From: Chitinophaga sp. MM2321
GTDB taxonomy: Bacteria; Bacteroidota; Bacteroidia; Chitinophagales; Chitinophagaceae
Assembly: GCF_964033635.1 (NCBI RefSeq)
Contig: NZ_OZ035533.1
Span: 3,286,001-3,350,000 of the forward strand
Direction of reading: 5' to 3'
DNA: 64,000 bases
Part shown: piece after piece, positions 62,650 through 64,000 of the stretch
How positions within the stretch are numbered: position 1 is the first letter of the stretch
Layout: each line of letters starts with the position of its first letter
Made by a program: the position numbers and the translations under genes
The notes under the pieces: model-generated
What the model was told of the DNA's origin: nothing
Seen by the model: only the letters and a program-made list of their open reading frames with translations
The model's database searches: none

Positions 62650-62666
62650 ATATAGATGTGCGCTAT

Positions 62667-63365
62667 TTATAATGATTTTATTTTAATGTTCCTGAATGCC
62701 ACCGCATCACCATGTTCCTGTAACAGTATAGGCGTTTCCGTTACTTCAGAAAAACCTTTGATATCTTTATACTTGCTCACGGCTACCAATGCCTTGAAGG
62801 CGGCACTGCCCCGCTCAAATTCCACTACTTTATTGCCATTCAGCCAATGCTCCACATGCGTACCTTTAGAAATAATGCGCACCTGGTTCCATTCTCCCAC
62901 CGGCTTATTTTTCTTGGCTGCAGCTGCAGGGATAAGATCATACAATGCGGCCTGCTTGCGGTTGCCCTGCATACCATGCGCGGCATCCGGATGGTTTATA
63001 TCGTCAATAATCTGGTATTCCAATCCCAGCGAGGAATTTGGCAGTACATAATACTTGATGCCACTATTGGCGCCTTTGGCGATGCGGAATTCCAGCGACA
63101 ATTCAAAATCTTTGAACGCCTGCGTGGTAACGATGTCTCCACCATGCCCGGAAGCCGGGTTTGATTGCAGCACACCATCTTTTATCTCCCAGCCCTTTTC
63201 AGGGAAAGGCTTACCGTTGGCGCTTTTCCAACCATCCGCAGTTTTACCGTCAAACAATAACTGCCAGCCTTCCTTTTTTTCTTTTTTGGTGAGTGTTGGC
63301 TGCTGTGCAAAGACAATACCCGTATTGAACGCGCATATGGTAACGAGGAATAATAATCTTTTCAT
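62667..63365 (-). CDS. DUF1080 (3-keto-disaccharide hydrolase-like) secreted protein
   Basis: A 232-residue protein with a signal peptide (about 1-20, from MKRLLFLVTICAFNTGIVFAQ) and a concanavalin-like domain. Visible family motifs: WQLLFDGKTADGWK, DGVLQSNPASGHGGDIVTTQ, FKDFELSLEFRIAKGANSGIKYYV, LEYQIIDD and GEWNQVRIISKGTHVEHWLNG. ATG 63365 was chosen because the 16 residues upstream do not fit the family. It may hydrolyse oxidised disaccharides; no dehydrogenase partner is nearby. Confidence 0.88.
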   Translation of the reverse strand: MKRLLFLVTICAFNTGIVFAQQPTLTKKEKKEGWQLLFDGKTADGWKSANGKPFPEKGWEIKDGVLQSNPASGHGGDIVTTQAFKDFELSLEFRIAKGANSGIKYYVLPNSSLGLEYQIIDDINHPDAAHGMQGNRKQAALYDLIPAAAAKKNKPVGEWNQVRIISKGTHVEHWLNGNKVVEFERGSAAFKALVAVSKYKDIKGFSEVTETPILLQEHGDAVAFRNIKIKSL

Positions 63366-63594
63366 CCTGTATAATTTAATATTTATTTTTTCTGAAGATC
63401 TTTTCAAAGGCAAGTTGCTTGTCTTCCTTTAAATATAAAACGGGTGTACCGTCTTCCATAACAATATGCAACAACACTGATTTACACGAACGTTTACGTG
63501 CAGTTTAAGCATCCACAAACAAGATACAACGCCCGTTTGAATGTTGTATTATTTTTTTATAAAGCTGGCGCAGCTGCACTTACGCCCACAAAAA

Positions 63595-63615
63595 AGCCCG
63601 CACCAGGTGCAGGCT
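63595..63615 (-). terminator. Terminator of the CDGSH gene
   Basis: AGCC/GGCT and GCACC/GGTGC stems (63595-63615 with one mismatch) are followed on the minus strand by a run of six T. It lies about 27 nt past the CDGSH stop. Confidence 0.75.
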
Positions 63616-63641
63616 CTAATAATTTCAGGAAATCTCCGTAA

Positions 63642-63869
63642 TTAAATTACTTTTTTGGGAGGCAAGGCAAAGGCAACAGCTTCATGTTCAAAATGACCTT
63701 TATGCGATCCGTCACAAAAAGGTTTATTGGCGGAACGCCCGCAACGGCAAACAGAAACAACATCACGTCCTGCCAGATCGTATGCATTACCATTCTTGTC
63801 AACGATTTCAAAATCCCCTTCGATTTTGAGTGATCCGTTGTTGTTTACAGTGATTTTAGTAGTAGCCAT
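63642..63869 (-). CDS. CDGSH iron-sulfur domain protein
   Basis: A 75-residue soluble protein (MATTKITVNNNGSLKIEG start) with the CDGSH signature C-x-C-x2-S-x3-P-x-C-D-G-S-H in CRCGRSANKPFCDGSH, whose three cysteines and one histidine bind a [2Fe-2S] cluster. ATG 63869 was preferred over a start at 63902. Small proteins of this kind are redox or iron/sulfur carriers; the partner is unknown. A terminator follows. Confidence 0.92.
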   Translation of the reverse strand: MATTKITVNNNGSLKIEGDFEIVDKNGNAYDLAGRDVVSVCRCGRSANKPFCDGSHKGHFEHEAVAFALPPKKVI

Positions 63870-64000
63870 ATACATTCTTAATTGACGGGCGAAAATAGAC
63901 AATCTATCTCATTTTTAACGCATAACAAATTATGCACATAACTACGACGCATATTTAGTTCAAAAAATGCCGGTGTTAATATGCTGTGTAATTCTTCAAA

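Noticed and set aside
1..64000. CRISPR arrays, tRNA, rRNA, insertion sequences, phage genes
   Set aside because: No spaced direct repeats, clover-leaf-like segments, transposase reading frames or phage structural proteins were seen on either strand.

Overview
The window looks like a chromosomal stretch from a soil-type Bacteroidota bacterium, most likely Chitinophagaceae (Chitinophaga-like). The evidence is four SusC/SusD pairs, FecR-type anti-sigma factors with ECF sigma factors, a protein with a C-terminal domain of the gliding/type IX secretion sort, TAnnTTTG-type -7 promoter elements, and A-rich start regions without strong Shine-Dalgarno sequences. I saw no rRNA, tRNA, CRISPR array, insertion sequence or phage gene.

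Layout. 1-4.4 kb: a sensor kinase cut by the window edge, a response regulator with a Crp/FNR-type DNA-binding output, and three nearby genes (small coiled-coil protein, tandem universal stress protein, small membrane protein). The promoters of these three genes carry phased FNR-like palindromes. 4.4-6.6 kb: DUF2200 protein, a small membrane protein and an enolase-superfamily enzyme. 6.8-23.6 kb, all on the minus strand: Sus locus A (SusD, SusC, a hydrolase-like secreted protein), an ECF sigma factor, then Sus locus B (FecR, SusC with STN domain, SusD, PhoPQ-related hydrolase). 23.6-25.3 kb: a gene remnant, a lipoprotein with a perfect palindrome at its start, and an ABM-type monooxygenase. 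25.5-31.6 kb: Sus locus C with a sulfatase. 31.7-32.8 kb: SRPBCC and DinB proteins.

32.9-36.1 kb: a divergent diadenylate-cyclase-like protein in a minus-strand pair with a TonB-dependent receptor. 36.4-42.1 kb: a six-gene plus-strand operon for a molybdenum oxidoreductase system (TDT transporter, cytochrome-b-like membrane subunit, Nas/Nap-like catalytic subunit, four-cluster ferredoxin, Tat-exported Rieske protein, small membrane protein). 42.1-42.8 kb: MgtC family protein. 43.0-46.7 kb: a compact five-gene operon of mostly unrecognised secreted proteins ending in a patatin. 46.9-48.8 kb: a lectin/PKD protein with a type IX sorting domain. 48.9-59.4 kb: Sus locus D (sigma, FecR, SusC, SusD, GH20 hexosaminidase) with a NagX-like acyltransferase beside it. 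59.6-63.9 kb: a hypothetical protein, an ABC permease, a DUF1080 protein and a CDGSH iron-sulfur protein.

How the genes fit together. Locus D is a self-contained system for an N-acetylglucosamine-containing glycan, with its own cell-surface signalling. Locus B has the receptor and anti-sigma halves of such a circuit but no sigma gene beside them; the nearest candidate is three genes downstream. The strongest unexplained signal is the regulatory architecture at 2.78-3.86 kb. FNR-like sites recur every 22-24 bp, and the promoter-proximal site lies at the same distance from a -7 element on both sides of the divergent region. This points to direct control by the neighbouring kinase/Crp-type response regulator. 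The diadenylate-cyclase variant and the 43-46.7 kb operon are the next most interesting items. All functions come from reading the sequence; no database search was run.
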